Source: Lethocerus indicus (taxonomy: Eukaryota > Arthropoda > Insecta > Hemiptera > Belostomatidae). Taken from it: a stretch of DNA of 64,000 bases. The notes beneath the pieces were generated by a model. It was not told the origin of the DNA, did no database searches, and was given only the letters and a program-made list of their open reading frames with translations. Shown in pieces: positions 12,847 to 26,039 of this stretch. The stretch is taken from NCBI GenBank assembly GCA_019843655.1, contig JACDQD010000002.1, forward strand, positions 13,663,154-13,727,153, given 5' to 3'. The position numbers and the translations under genes were made by a program. The number at the start of each line of letters is the position of its first letter. The first letter of the stretch is position 1.

Positions 12847-15645
12847 CCTGGAGACTATTCTTTCCCAATTTGGTGACTCCAAATAATCTGGACGGAACGA
12901 TAGATCAGGGCGGACAGGATTGAAACAGTCAGATCTGATTAGTTAAACAGGTTTTCGGCGTATTCTTTTACAATGACGGAATTTAGTTTATACTAATTTA
13001 AACATACCGGTTCGAAATGATGGAGCGATAAATTGAAAAGAAGGAAAAGTGCAACATATTTTATTAAAATATATTATCGTAGGTACTGCTCAACACATAA
13101 CTCGCTGATTTGAAGCGAGTGTGACAGCAAAAGACGCTACAGCAGGGTCTACAAATCTTAGTTTCTAAATGTTACGGAAGAGATGGGATCCTTTCTGCAG
13201 GTTTTTCCACAGGATTGCGACATCTCATATTTGGCGAACCGGAATTAATGACCAGGTAGATGGCCCACACGCAGCGATGTTACTCGAGGGCTTGATGGGT
13301 CTGGAAGGCATTACTACAAGCTGGTGGCCGCCGCCGCCGACGGCTCATACAATAATTTATGTCCACTTGTAATCAGTAAGCATTCAACACAATCCTCCCC
13401 AACTCTGGACAATGTCTTACCGGTGGACTTTTACGAGCCGGGCGGCCCATTGTGGCCCTGAAATATAGTTCCTCAAGGTATTTTTTAACACGTGTCCGGA
13501 CGGGCTCCGGTCATGGGTGAAAATGACTGACGTGTTGACGTGTGGGCCGAAGACGTTGGAACCCTCATATTCGGACTAATACATCCGGCCTAATCGACAC
13601 ATCTAGCCAGTGAATATCGGTTGAACATAAAGGCGATTGATTCACCATCGGAAAATTGTTTGTAGTTTCTGAGATTACCTGGGAGAAACGGAGGTTCCAA
13701 CCTAGGTGAGCGTTTCCAAGGTTCGAAGACAAGTAGTAACGGTCACAGCCGAGACTCGGTCTACCGCTTGCCTCTGGTTCGAACCTTATAAACTCAAAGT
13801 AAGACCTCACATTAGCTCTCCAGATGATGGAATACTCCTATCAGAGTCTGTATGTCTGTCTAATATGTTGTCTATTGCTCTATTCGGGTTCCAAAGTGGA
13901 AAATTATTAATGAATATAAGTGAACTCGTGTAATGGACCTACCGCGTCGGATAAATAGGGGGTGTTGACTACCGTAGCAACCAGCGGACGATAATTTTTC
14001 CAAATTGCAGCAAAACTGAGAATACATACTGAAAATACAACTCAGATCGTGATTATTAAGCAATAATAGAGTTTACATGTCGGGATAGTGACACTAATTA
14101 CAGGAGAATATTATAAACGATATAGAAAAATAATATTTTTAATTGGAGTACACACTCTCGACGTGACCTATTTGCATGTAAACAAATTACTAATCTTGAT
14201 GCTTTATTTTCAGTTGACCGTTCCACTAGTGCACAGTTGTAATTTAAGTGGTTAATGGCTCATCAAAGGAGTGAAAAAAAAATTGTGTGCGTTAACCGTA
14301 TTCGGGCATATGTAAATTTGCGGCGGAATTTTAAAAACCCGGTATAACTCAATTATTTAGGGCGAAGATAAACGACTTCCGAAGGGACTGTGAAATTGTC
14401 ACGGTCGCCTGAACGGTATACGCGTTAAAGACGTGCAAGGTGGGTCGGCGACTTCGGTGCTCGTAATTACTCCAGATTATCTATCTTCGACAATATAACA
14501 GACTGCAAATGGTTCATAACTTATGCAAATGGGGGATGGTTTTGAACGGTGCCAGCACGCGCCACCCCAACAGCATATGACCGCGGTCGCCTACCGTGAC
14601 GCATCTGGCGCCTGAAACTGATAAGCCGGCTTGATAATTTATATAAACTAGAAAACCACCGGGGTTGAAGAATTATAAAATATCACTTGATAATTCTATG
14701 TTGGTAAGAGCATAGTATAACGGTATACGAAAAAAGTAAATGAAAGTTTAAGGCTGTCTGGGGGCAACATTTACAATAAGGCTTTCTGAGCAGTCGTCGG
14801 TTCACTTATGTTCAGTAATTTCCTTTGCATAGAACTTACGGTCCAATCGGATGCATGGAATTGAATTCGGAACTCTACTTAGATATGAAAACTAGATGAA
14901 CACGGCTATTCAGGTAGTTCTGAAAAAAATGGTAGAGAAAGTAAAATATAAATTGCAGTATAGAATGTCGAGCTACAAAATTATGGACTCAGGCAATAGA
15001 ATGGAAATATTTTTACTGGATATGTGGGTTTCATAGAGACTGGTAGCATGCCGTATGTATGGATAGAAGTATTTAGAATGAAAAAAATATGCAACTGAGT
15101 TCGAGACCGCTTATATTTGCCCCTAAAACAATAGCTTTTAACACTATAACATGTATGTTACCATTTTTTGCTGGGAAAATGGGCGACGTATATTAAAACC
15201 ACCTGTGCCGGATTACTGTACAATACATGTATTGGATTTCAGTGCACATTAATCTCCCAAAGCTTCTGAACACCCACTGTCCGGTCTCCGACTGCTGGGC
15301 GTATGGGAGTAAGGACACCTACTGCACTTTCATAGCCCCGCTCTTAAACGGACCATGGGCGGTCTGCCGACGAAATCCTCTTAAAGTTTTATAATATGTA
15401 AATGTTTTATTTCTCCCCGGTCTAATCCCGTTCGGGCGGTCCCTACCGTGTTGAACCGGCAAACATCGGGCAACTATTAATCATGGACGCAGCGCTCTAT
15501 GAGCTTTAATATTCATCGCGCCTGGTTATCTCTGTTGTGATGAGACATCAAATAAATCATTTTCGAATACGATATTCATGCTAACTCTGCAACGACTGAA
15601 CGATTGCAACATTCTTAGCAATTGCAAGCTGTAAGAAAGTGTCAG

Positions 15646-15705
15646 TTTTATTAGAACGTCATTCATATTTTATTAGAATATCATTCATTTTATTAGAATA
15701 TTTTC
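15646..15705 (+). repeat. Short tandem repeat, about 20-22 bp unit, three copies
   Basis: Three copies start at 15646, 15668 and 15688, each beginning TTTTATTAGAA and followed in the first two by a CATTCAT-type segment. The spacing is 22 then 20 bases, and the last copy is truncated. This is a small AT-rich minisatellite-like array. Confidence 0.85.
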
Positions 15706-16423
15706 ATATAATTATCCTGAAATCTTTATCCCAATTGTCGTTCTTGTGCAACAGGATATCTTCGTAAGCTCCAAACAGCTTAACCTCAAGTAATTTATTT
15801 AATTTGCAAACTAGCATAAACAGAAATCTTAACAATTAAATTAATTTCCATTGGAAAGAAATAATTCTGTGCCTGTTGGCGTCAGTTACGAAAATCAACA
15901 CTCGCTTTATTCTATTCGACCAAGAATTCGCCGGAGCCGATATAAATCTCGATTCATTACCCGGTTTGACTGTACGCAACGCCGTATGTAATTTATAAGC
16001 GCTGTAAAATATCTCACACGGTATAATAACAGTCTCAAACAACTACCGATATAATTACTCCCCGTTTTATTTGTTCCCGAGCACTAAGGCACTGAGGTCT
16101 AATAAAACGCTTCGTCTACTGTTTTATATTTAAGAGATAATTTTTTTGCTTATCAGCAGATTCATTTACTGGGGTAATGAAATAGCCGGACTGGCTAGTT
16201 TGAAATTGAACGGCGAGGGGTGCTAAATAAAAATCTGAATTACTCGCTCACCGCCTGCAAACCAGATATATCCATTCGTTGTGGTGAGACTAGAAAATTT
16301 ATCGAGATAATTTTATCGCCGCGGGAAATTGTATTTCTCGAGCTGATGAAGATGTGTTTTTCTAAATTTTAAAGTACGAAAAATTAATAGAAGTGGTTCG
16401 AACGTTGGACAAGTGTCCATATT

Positions 16424-16431
16424 GGGGGGGG
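16424..16431 (+). repeat. G8 tract in a GC-rich patch
   Basis: Eight consecutive G lie in a GC-rich patch of about 16400-16800. The same patch contains a nine-base C run at 16670-16678. Confidence 0.9.
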
Positions 16432-16799
16432 CGAGGGGGATGCTAATGGTGGTGGGTGGGACACGCGTCGACACGCATCCCCGAGCGTGACCGGCGGCGT
16501 CAGCTGGGCCCTCGAGCACCACCCCCGCCCGCCAATATCAATATCCAGGCTCATGCGCTGCATACCTGCAACGGCGTTCTAACGTTTCCAGCAAGGTGCC
16601 GAACCGCTCTACCATAACTGAAGATTAACCTGACTTCCACCGAGCGGCCGATAAGAGGGAGGCGCGCGTCCCCCCCCCGCCACCTGGTCCTCGATTGTCC
16701 GACTTCGGCGGACCGTGTCTCCTTCGTATTGCCGCCCAATATTCATTAGCCGTATGTCCAATTAAACAATTTCCCCGGAAACGGCCCACCCGCCGATTG

Positions 16800-19000
16800 T
16801 TTTTTTTTATGGGTGATTAATAAATAAAAACAACGTTGTCAAGCAAACTGATATTACAACTTATCACCTGGACAATGCGTTGGTGGACGACAGAAAATAT
16901 CTACGAATTGGTCGACGTATTGTACCTAGATTTGGAGGGTATTTCAGACATACAATGATATCCACAAATTCCATTACTATTCATTGTATAGTATGACTTA
17001 TGAAAAATAGCGAAACAAAATAAATTCTACAAATTATTGTTTCCCAAACTTTAAAGTAGGGTTGGGATATGAGTAAGGGGTATGAGTTTTGTCATTTTGT
17101 CGTGTGGTATTCCTTCAGTGTTTCATGAATGCAGTTTGCAATGATATTGGAATGTCCCGTTCTGTCGGTTGCAAAATAGCATCCCTAAAAATGAAGTTGG
17201 AAGCGAACTTTGAGTCACACCGATTGCTTTGATAATTGCTGCGAAAAAGCACGGCATTTCAACAGACCGGAATTCCAGTAAAGCAATCTGCACGTAGTCG
17301 TAAATAGAGACACGTTTATATTATTTCCTTTCATTTCTTAAAAATTCAATACGCTCGTTCGCTATTTAAAGTCAAGGCCTTAACCCCGAATCTCCCGCCT
17401 TGAAAAAGTCCTCTACGTGCACCAAATCGTTAACGCCAATATTAAGTTAGTTACGGATAATTTTCACGACCGCTCGTCGGCTCGTTATTTCGAAAAGGGC
17501 GACTTTATAGGCGTGAAGCATACTTAACCCGGCGCAATTTTACATCGTAGAGTGACAGGTTGTTAATCAGGCCGGAGTTATTTCCACGAGTTATTATTAT
17601 TTTTAAAATATGTTGCGACCTTTATAGGAAAAGAAAGTCTCGAACAGCAAGGGCAGGGGCACCTGTTCGTCGAGGTTATTGTCAGCACTAGTAAATCATA
17701 AAAATTCACAATTAAACCGTTAAAACGAATTTAACCACTATATTAACTGGATATTCGCCACATTTTATCTAGTATTGATGATGAGAGATATACCGCTATT
17801 GTACAGTTTACACCAAATTTTATTTTTAATTGCGTTCCGTTTTGTACCAGCATTATGCATACGATTCTCGACAAGTAAGGATAAATGACAATAATAAAAG
17901 ATAATCGTACGGTGGGCATCATGTGCGGTACGCCGGGTACCGCGCTACCGCGCGTCGTTAAACCGACTCGTTAGACGCTCAGCGAGTTCATTCTAAATTG
18001 ATTCCAAATCGGCCTTACCTTATAAATCTAACATGCTTCGGAGATGTTCTTTATACATGACCATAAACCGGTAAACTCGACGACATGATTTATAAGTGCA
18101 ACGTTAATGGCTCTATTTTTGCCAGCGTAAAGCATAAATCTTAAAATAATGGGGCACCGAATAAGTATCGAGCGGCTGAATAAATTTCGGTCGGCGGGTG
18201 CGCGCCGTTTCTCTGTTGGGCTGGTAAAGCGCCACTAATTAAGACAACACGGGGAAACAAAGGTGACGCCCGACTCCACCGTAAAAGATGAGGCGGCAAT
18301 TAAAAAATCTGTGATGTTTATTCATGTAACCCGCCCTTTGTTCCGTAACGTGAATTTATATTAATACCTATATCTGCTTCGTTTTATGCGTAATTAGAAT
18401 GTTTCAAAACAATGCTTTATTAAGCACCGCTTCATCTTGTAATTCCATCCTTTACGAAATACCCATTCTGATAAGTCCAGTCGACAGCAAATAATACTTC
18501 GGTGATTTATATTCTTGTTGTCTTCCGATTTTGTGCACTTAATGGTATCATACGCAGTTAATAATATTTTCAATTTTAGTAATATTTTTATATGATCCAT
18601 ATATCAAGTAAATATATCTGATATATAAGGGTCATCAGCCTGAGGAGTTAATCTGTACAAGAATAAAAGTATACATATTGTATATTCTGTAGTGATATTC
18701 ATACAGTAGTTACTCTGGACGGTTTCATTCGAAAATCGTTCAAAGGCCTATTTGTCCGGATGTAATATAACAATATAAATAGTGTATTCTATTAAAATTG
18801 GAATAACACTAGTGTATTGTATATTATACTTTCATCGTATGAAAAATGTGAGAAAGGTGTACTGACTGAATCTCCTCTATCTCTCGGTTAAATTAATGGT
18901 GGCCGTATTCATTGTTCTTAAAACAATGTACTATCCTGCCTTATAGGCTCACAGGCGGCGTCACCGAGTATTCCGGAGTCGCCTTATTTGTAGTTTGTCA
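16800..19000. other. AT-rich non-coding stretch
   Basis: No convincing frame, RNA gene or repeat was seen. A 68-codon minus-strand frame at 18394-18600 is lysine- and isoleucine-rich, as chance translations of AT-rich DNA usually are. Confidence 0.6.
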
Positions 19001-19800
19001 TCCCGGCGTGGATTTAAGGTAGGGGTTTCTCTTCCTGGTCCCCGAAATATATTCGGGCGGGCTCTCAATACCGCGGGCACGATTTGAATACAATCATCGT
19101 GGTCTTGCAACAGAGGAAGAGGGAGGGAGGGGGAGGGGGGGCCACCGTCTGTCGACGGAGGATATCTGGAGGACGAGGGAAGGGGTCCGAGAGTAAAGTA
19201 TAACGGGGCGGTGGACGGCCACTAAGTCTTCCTCCCGGCCGGTTCCTCTTTCTGTTGGGGGGCCTCTCGCCCCTTAAATCCTTCCAGATAAAACCCGCGC
19301 TGCCGACATACATGGGAGAGACTTAAAACAGCCACCCACGGCAGCAGGGAGGGGGATACCTTTGAATGGAAATTAGGGTTGGCCCACCGTTTTGTCAGGG
19401 GGCCGCCAGCAATAACGGTGACCTCTCCGCCGGAAAGAGATTGGTTTCTTTGCCGGAGTCTCGCATATATTTACCGGCCAACGTCGCTTATTCGGCGGCC
19501 GGCGGCAGATTTATCGGTCGGACTTCGAGTGCGAACAGTAAAGCGCCCATCCCGGTACGGGGGAGATTTCCTCGATGGGTTCCTGACCCGCCGAACTATA
19601 TGCGCGGAAGCGAGCCTTAAACAGCTCGGGCCCCGGTATTTCGGCAGATTCGAGAAAGTTAACTGCGACGACGCCCGCCCATATACGGCCGACATTGATG
19701 CCTTTAATGGCGAGCATGAATGGCGTTACAGGTCGTTCAGTTCCCGCGATTGTTTTTTTCGCGCGTTCTGTCCTTTTAGTATACGCTCGAAATTGGTAAA
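19000..19800. other. CpG-rich block with G-runs
   Basis: This block is GC-rich with many CpG and is open in several frames on both strands. A 143-codon plus-strand frame (19379-19810) has no internal ATG and overlaps minus-strand frames at 19471-19717. That pattern fits compositional lack of stops, not a gene. The block may be a CpG-rich regulatory element or an untranslated exon. Confidence 0.5.
19112..19141 (+). repeat. Purine tract with G-quadruplex pattern
   Basis: The tract is entirely A and G. From 19121 it contains four successive runs of three or more G separated by single A residues, which meets the usual quadruplex pattern (four G3+ runs with short loops). Function is not shown. 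Confidence 0.85.
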
Positions 19801-20230
19801 GGAGGCCTAAATATTCCTTTTCCCCTCCGTAAAAGGTTTATGAATATTCAAAGTCATTAATTCGAAGGAACGAATTTATATCTTCGAAAATAATATTACA
19901 ATCTGAAATCGGTAATTCGTTAAACGAATTAGAGCTTAAACATTAGATTCGCGGCCGTTGACCCACGTCGCTAACCGATGGAAAAAACCTAATGGAGAAG
20001 AACGATTCGTGTCGAAAAATTCGAGCGGCCCAGGAAAATATCAGTATTCACACCCGCGCCCGATCATCTCCTCTTGAGTCACTTTTATTTATGTCGAACC
20101 CGAATCCGGTAGAGAAATATCGGGGAAGATAGAAATCAGGTATGCATACTCATAATTGCCGGTTCATTGTTCTAAGGCAGAATACAGGTCCACTTGCATA
20201 CAATCTTAATGCCGTCCAAACGGATTACTG

Positions 20231-20288
20231 AAGGGAGGGGGCGGGAAAGAGGAGAGTGAGAGGGAGGGAGGGATGGAGGGAGGGAGGG
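20231..20288 (+). repeat. Long GGGA-type purine tract, quadruplex-capable
   Basis: This is a nearly pure purine tract with only a few pyrimidine interruptions. From about 20262 it contains at least six G3 runs separated by one to five bases. It is the longest G-rich tract in the window and lies about 1.1 kb from the similar tract at 19112. Confidence 0.88.
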
Positions 20289-20299
20289 CTCTTCTCCCT

Positions 20300-23200
20300 G
20301 GGAGAGGATTCATACATATTAACGAGGAGCCCAATTCATGAATCACCGGCCCATTATCAATCAGGCACCGAATAAAAGCCCCGACTCCTGGCGTCCTGTC
20401 TTCTAGACCCTTTTTCTTTTTCTTATATAAATTCGTTGATCCGGAATTTTATACCGTATCCCTCATTTATTATTTATTGTATCGCTGATGGGACCAAAAG
20501 AATTTGGAATAAAATCATAATATTTTGCGATAAATAACTTTTACGTTTTCAGTAAAACAGTTCAATAACTTATAAATAATTTCGGTAAATTTAGAAAATG
20601 ACTGGTATTTCAGTATATTCGCCTAGCCTATTTACTGAGTCAGCAATCCTGGTATTGCAATTGCCTTTTGCAAAAAGGTTTCACGATTCAAAACTTGTTT
20701 TGACAAGAATCCGGAAACTGGGTCTAAGGACGAACTTCCCATTCTCTCTGTAGAATATCTATAGTTCAATTACCGGGTCTGAATTATTGACTGTTTATGC
20801 TGTCGGGATCGGGTGTCAAGCGGGTATCTATTACAACGAAGTCAATTACCCGAAGCCATTTGTCAGCTCGTAATTGGCTCTCGGATTTTAGTTTGATTAG
20901 TCCGCCGTAGATTTATCGTGTGTAGTTCTAAAATGTATAGGAGCGCGGTTGGAAAATTTCCTAAGACTGGCGGTATTAAGCTGCGCGGACATTTAATTGA
21001 GCCACCCCCCCGTTAACGTCTCCCGCCAGACGGCCGAGTAAAATTATTGCCAATGGAAAGCAATACGTTATACAGAACTTGAATTCGCCGAGGGTAATGG
21101 GAAACCTAGAAATGGCCCAACGCTCGTTTTACATATATGTATATTTAGAATATTAACACCGAAAAGAGTAATATTCATTTATATTCTAACTAATCTGTTT
21201 CATCTATTTCTGTAACCTGAATCATTACTATACAAATGACGTCGAATGAACCATTCTTTATTACTCAGCCTTACCCCTTTGTTTCTTTTTGTACATTCAT
21301 TCGTACGGTTGGCATGACTATTCTACTATTAATTATTAGTAACTTACTCAATTAATTTTAATAATTTATTTTCAGAAAGAAATTATGTACATCGTGCATA
21401 CATTTCTTGCAATATACATAAGACAGTTGACCCGTTATCTTACAGATATTTCTATGTGTACCTATGGTAACCTAACCCACTTTGCACGTAACATGAGAAT
21501 ACTGCCACTTTACTCTATACTTGATATTATTACGATAAAATTCAAATCAGACATAAGGGGCTGACAATTTAACACTGTAGTAGTTTAAATAAAAACTGTA
21601 TACTTTATACTGTTAAATAATGCTTACAGTTTTCTCATTGAATTTCGTAGCTGCGAACTCCGGGGCTTTGTTAATTGTCTGGCGGAAAAATCTCCAGGTT
21701 AAATTCATACCGAGCTAATTCACTTTACCCTTTTACTCGGCCACTCTCCAGTGTTCTTCGCTCTTTTGCGAAAAGGTTCGATTCAAATTACAGGTCTGGC
21801 AGACCGGCGCGTATTAAATGTCAGCTTTACACACTTATTCCGACTATTTGCCCCGCCGCCTGTCGACGGTTAATGCGACGTCAAAACCGCCTGCCTCCGC
21901 CCAAGCCATTTGAATTTTGAATTCGATGGAAAATGTCGTAGGAAAAGAATTTCATACGGGATAGAAAAAATTATGACTAGAATCGACCAGATCGTTACTT
22001 TCTCGGGCTCTATTCTTATTAAATAACTGCTGACTCGATTAGAAATGTCAATTTATTTCTAATTGGCAGGCATAAACTGGCCATATTTTACCTTTTGCAA
22101 CAGATGAAATTAAAGAGTTTCAAAATTAAAAAGAGCGAACAAAAGAGAAAGCAAAAAGGATAGAGACTCGTCCCTTACCGCCGGTGTCGTTGTGTATCGG
22201 ATTAGAAGCCCATGTGGGAAGATGTTTTACCATTGTAGGGGACGGTTGTATTTTAGAGGCGGGCGCCCGTGGGCCGAAGTATTCGTTCGACATTGAGTCC
22301 GACGGGATTTGTCGGGCGGGTGTGCGCCGCGGAACGAATTCTACAAAAAGGTCCGGTTTTGTTCAATAATCAGCGTTGGCAGTAAATCACCTCCTGTAAG
22401 TATGCCCCTCTAATTTGCGTAAAAATGCCTGCATTCACTGTACACACACGCGCGCCCTCTCAGAATCTCTTTTTCGATTAAAAAAATTTGTTAAGGACGC
22501 TCACTTTTCAAATCGCCATCCGTCGGGGTATTGGAACCTCCAATCGTGACGGGGATTAAGCAAATTTGGAATTCGCATTAGAATTATCCTCGCTATAATA
22601 TGTCGCTGGTCGGTGTCTGGAATATATTAGTAATTCATCATACGCCTGAAATACGCGGAAATCGATTCGGCCATAAACAAACTAAAGACCTTCATTTGAC
22701 TAATCACTGTTACGATCGACGTAGTTATTATATTTTATACAAACGTTTTTAAGGTACGATAATATATGTTTTACGCAACATTTGTTGTAGTGTAATTATT
22801 ATTTATTCTCATATTCATAAGCATCGTGCACGGGATAAGAAATAGGCAAATGCGACAAGGCCCACATAATTTACTCATATTTTAATTCCAACACTGTAAA
22901 TAACGTTTCGCGCCGCTACTGGTGTCGATTCGGGAGTGTATCGCGTCCATTAGTCATCACTAGCGTGGGGGAGAAATATTCCTATGAATATGCATGAGTA
23001 TCGGGTATTAATTGGACTTATGGCCCGGTAGGTGTGAGCCTACCTGTCGACAGGGGAATGATACCTGGCTCCGGCCGGGATGATTTACACCCGACGCCAA
23101 TTATGTAAGTTTCTCGTTTTGGAGGGGGCCGAATAGCGTGTAACCGGAGAGACGGGACATTGCGACATCCCCCGCCGACTCATCGGCCTCCAGAGCTATT

Positions 23201-24000
23201 GGAATGATCATCGTATGGTTCGCACTTCGGCTTATTTAGATAAGCAGAAGCGTATTTAAAAAGTCTGAAGATTCGTCCGGACCATCGCTCATTTACGACC
23301 GTGTGCCGGTTTAAATGTTTAAATATTCCATAGCAACAATCGTTGCTCCATTTTTGGATCGAAGATGCGAACGACCGGATGTAAGAAGAGGCCGAACAGC
23401 GCTCGGTCTATAATATTTTCAAGATTAACAGTAAAAGCCGTTCGGTGTTATCGTGATCGATCCAATGTATTTTTTGAAAAATTAGGACTTTGAATTTCTA
23501 ATTCTTTCCAGCCACATTTTCTCCATCGCTGGCCATAATAAGGGAAGCTGGTTCGCGTTTCGGGTTCAGCAATACTGAAAACCGTATGACGAAATGAAGA
23601 CCAATTTTCCATACTAAGAACCTCAATGGACTTGATTTTATAACTATATTGTTCAGAAGGTACATAACAAATTAAAGAATTGTCTCTATCACGATTCAAC
23701 GAATATGACTCATTCCTATAATCGTTATGAGCAACGTTATTAAGCCGAACACAAATAATGGGGAAATACAAGAATGTTAAGGCCTAATTACTGACTATTG
23801 GAGGTAACACTTACGTTGCGCTCCATACTAGCCCCGCGCTGTAAAATGACATCCGACTAGCCGTAAAAAGCTTGTATCGGTCGATAGCCGAGGTGTGAAC
23901 TCGGCGAAGATATTAACATAAAAAAAATCTTATTATATTAGAGTCCGGTATAGAGACATAAAATATCGAAAGAAAAGGAACGGAGGTGTGATTAAGACGG
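20300..24000. other. Non-coding stretch, no gene recognised
   Basis: AT-rich DNA with a dense TAATTA-type patch at about 21320-21370 and moderately GC-rich patches near 21660-21910, 22170-22370 and 22920-23190. The frames there (21675-21920, 22184-22369, 23448-23771 minus) match nothing known. A 12-bp perfect palindrome at 23043-23054 is listed separately. Confidence 0.55.
23043..23054. other. 12-bp perfect palindrome CCTGTCGACAGG
   Basis: A perfect palindrome with a SalI core. It also gives two overlapping inverted ACAGG half-sites. It lies in a GC-rich patch. Confidence 0.8.
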
Positions 24001-24549
24001 CTGTGGGCAGCAGGTGGCTGTGTGTGCGTGTCCTAACCCAGTGGCACTGACCCAACGCCTACGCAATGCACGCGCACGCACCCACCGAGTAAGTAACCCA
24101 CCTGTTTGTCAGTGTCCGACACCCCCTTCCTTTCTAATAATATTTATAAACGGTGACCTTACCTCGCTGAAAAACATCCTTATGTGGAAACGTCCCACTA
24201 AAGAACGGGCCGGAGGACCACCTGTTATCGATTCATTGGGTAATTCGTGGCCAGGGGGTTTAGAGATTTCTCGGTGTGAAGTTCGGACGTCCTTTTACAA
24301 GCTGAATACGGCGGAAGATCAAACCTACAAGTATTAGTGATAATCGAATACTCCGAATCCCGTAACGGTCTGTGTCCCCTTCCTAATTTGAATTCCATCG
24401 CGTTTCGGAATGTCAGATTTTTATGAATACGGAATTTTTTTCGTTCGAACATACGAACGGCGTCTATTCGTAATATGAAAACGACCGTTAAACGCCTCGC
24501 CAGCTTGTCTACGTAAAATGTAAACAAGCGATTAGTATGCAGCCGTGTT

Positions 24550-26030
24550 ATGAAAGCGGATTGAGAACATTTAAGGGGACGCCATCAGATTTGCACCTGC
24601 CTCGATTACCCCGCAGTCATTTTTCCGCGCGCGGGACGCGGTCGGTGCCGGCATAGAGACACCTGTTTCGTGAACGGCGCCCAATATCGGAGGCGTAGAG
24701 AGGGCCGGCCGGCGGCCCCGACCAGGGCGCAGCCCAGCGGTAGGGCAATAGGGCCGGCCCCCACCTAACCCTTCGGTGCAGTATGGCCCCTCCGAACCGA
24801 TAGGAACATCTGCTCGGGGACCCATTTGGAGCCAAGCCAGTGAATATATAGAGGAAAGTTGAATTCCGAGGCGGCCCGCTGGATTAGGTGGTTGTGGCCG
24901 GTTTATGAGTCAGACAGGTCCGGGTTAAAATCTCCGGTAAATAGCGGCTATCCCTAACCTCCTATATATTGAGTTAAGGGAAAATGGAATTAGGACTGTT
25001 TCAGTATTGAACATAGGGCTTAGCTATCCAAGTTGATAACGTGGATATTCAATTGAATGTCGCTAGAAAGTTATGACGAAAATATTAAAGGGCCCGTTTT
25101 CTTTTCACTGTGTGTCAAAAATTTATTGACTGCCATCTCCATTAATATTGTTACTAATTTATTTCATTCCACATCCAAATCCACTTTTTCAGTCCCTTTC
25201 CTCTGTTTCCCATCCATTTTCTCCCCCGCGTCGGCTCAAACGCCACTGGCCCAGAGATCTTCTTAGCCCGAAGCCATAAACTGTTCATGTGGAAAAAGTG
25301 CCATCATTTGGTGGTCTCTTTTATCGAAACATTCGTGTGGAAAGAAAACACTCATCAGTTGTACCCATAATTATACGTAGTTGATTGTACAAAAATAAAA
25401 AGGATTAAAAAACTAATTTATTTGAATGGGACCGTATCTAGTACTAATAGCAGGAAAGTGTTCGGGTAATTTATTTTAGGCAAATTTATACTTACAATAT
25501 GGGTAGATACCGGTGCCGGGGTACAATTTAATTTGCCGGTGGACGGGACGGGGTACAATCTGTAGACAAGGGCGAAGATACAATCGGGGACTCTGAATAA
25601 TGTGGGCGTTCGAATTTCGTGTTCTGCGATCGTCCCTTGGGCCGGGCGACCACCTGATTTGAAAACGGTTTGTTGCATATTTATAGATGGAAATCGGCGC
25701 AATTCATTACCCGGACGGGGGACGAGAGAACTGAAACTTTTTCAGCGGGTCTTTTTCTGGGCCGGAGTCGGTTTTTTTCAGTGGTGTGGACGGATCGGCC
25801 GAATGCAAACTAGCCGCAGCGCGCCGGGGACGGGGCCCAGCGCCCCGATTTCGGGAACAGGTGTGGTCTCCACACGAGATCGGAGACCGTGTTAAGGAAA
25901 CAGTATTTGTTGTTCTGTTTGTTCTCTTTTTTATTTGGCCGGGGCTTAGCTTTAGTCCACGTGCGAGCAGGTCCAATCTCTGGACGGGAAAGGGCGATAT
26001 AAGCTGCCCTGTAAATTGTTGCCGTGAATT
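24550..26030. other. CpG-rich block
   Basis: Parts of this region, especially 24600-24830 and 25500-25980, are GC-rich and open in several frames on both strands. The overlapping plus and minus frames at 25602-26034 encode Pro/Arg/Gly-rich text with no family motif. It is best read as non-coding CpG-rich sequence. Confidence 0.5.
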
Positions 26031-26039
26031 ATAACGAAA

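Larger units (their letters stand above)
11620..16400. other. Non-coding stretch, no gene recognised
   Basis: Mostly AT-rich, with short frames at 11959-12280, 12573-12886, 13169-13372 and 13565-13933 that match no family I know. A purine tract (12811-12846, interrupted once) and a small tandem repeat (15646-15705) are listed separately. Nothing else is supported. Confidence 0.55.

Noticed and set aside
19379..19810. 143-codon plus-strand frame
   Set aside because: No ATG within it, overlaps open minus-strand frames, and lies in a stop-poor CpG-rich block.
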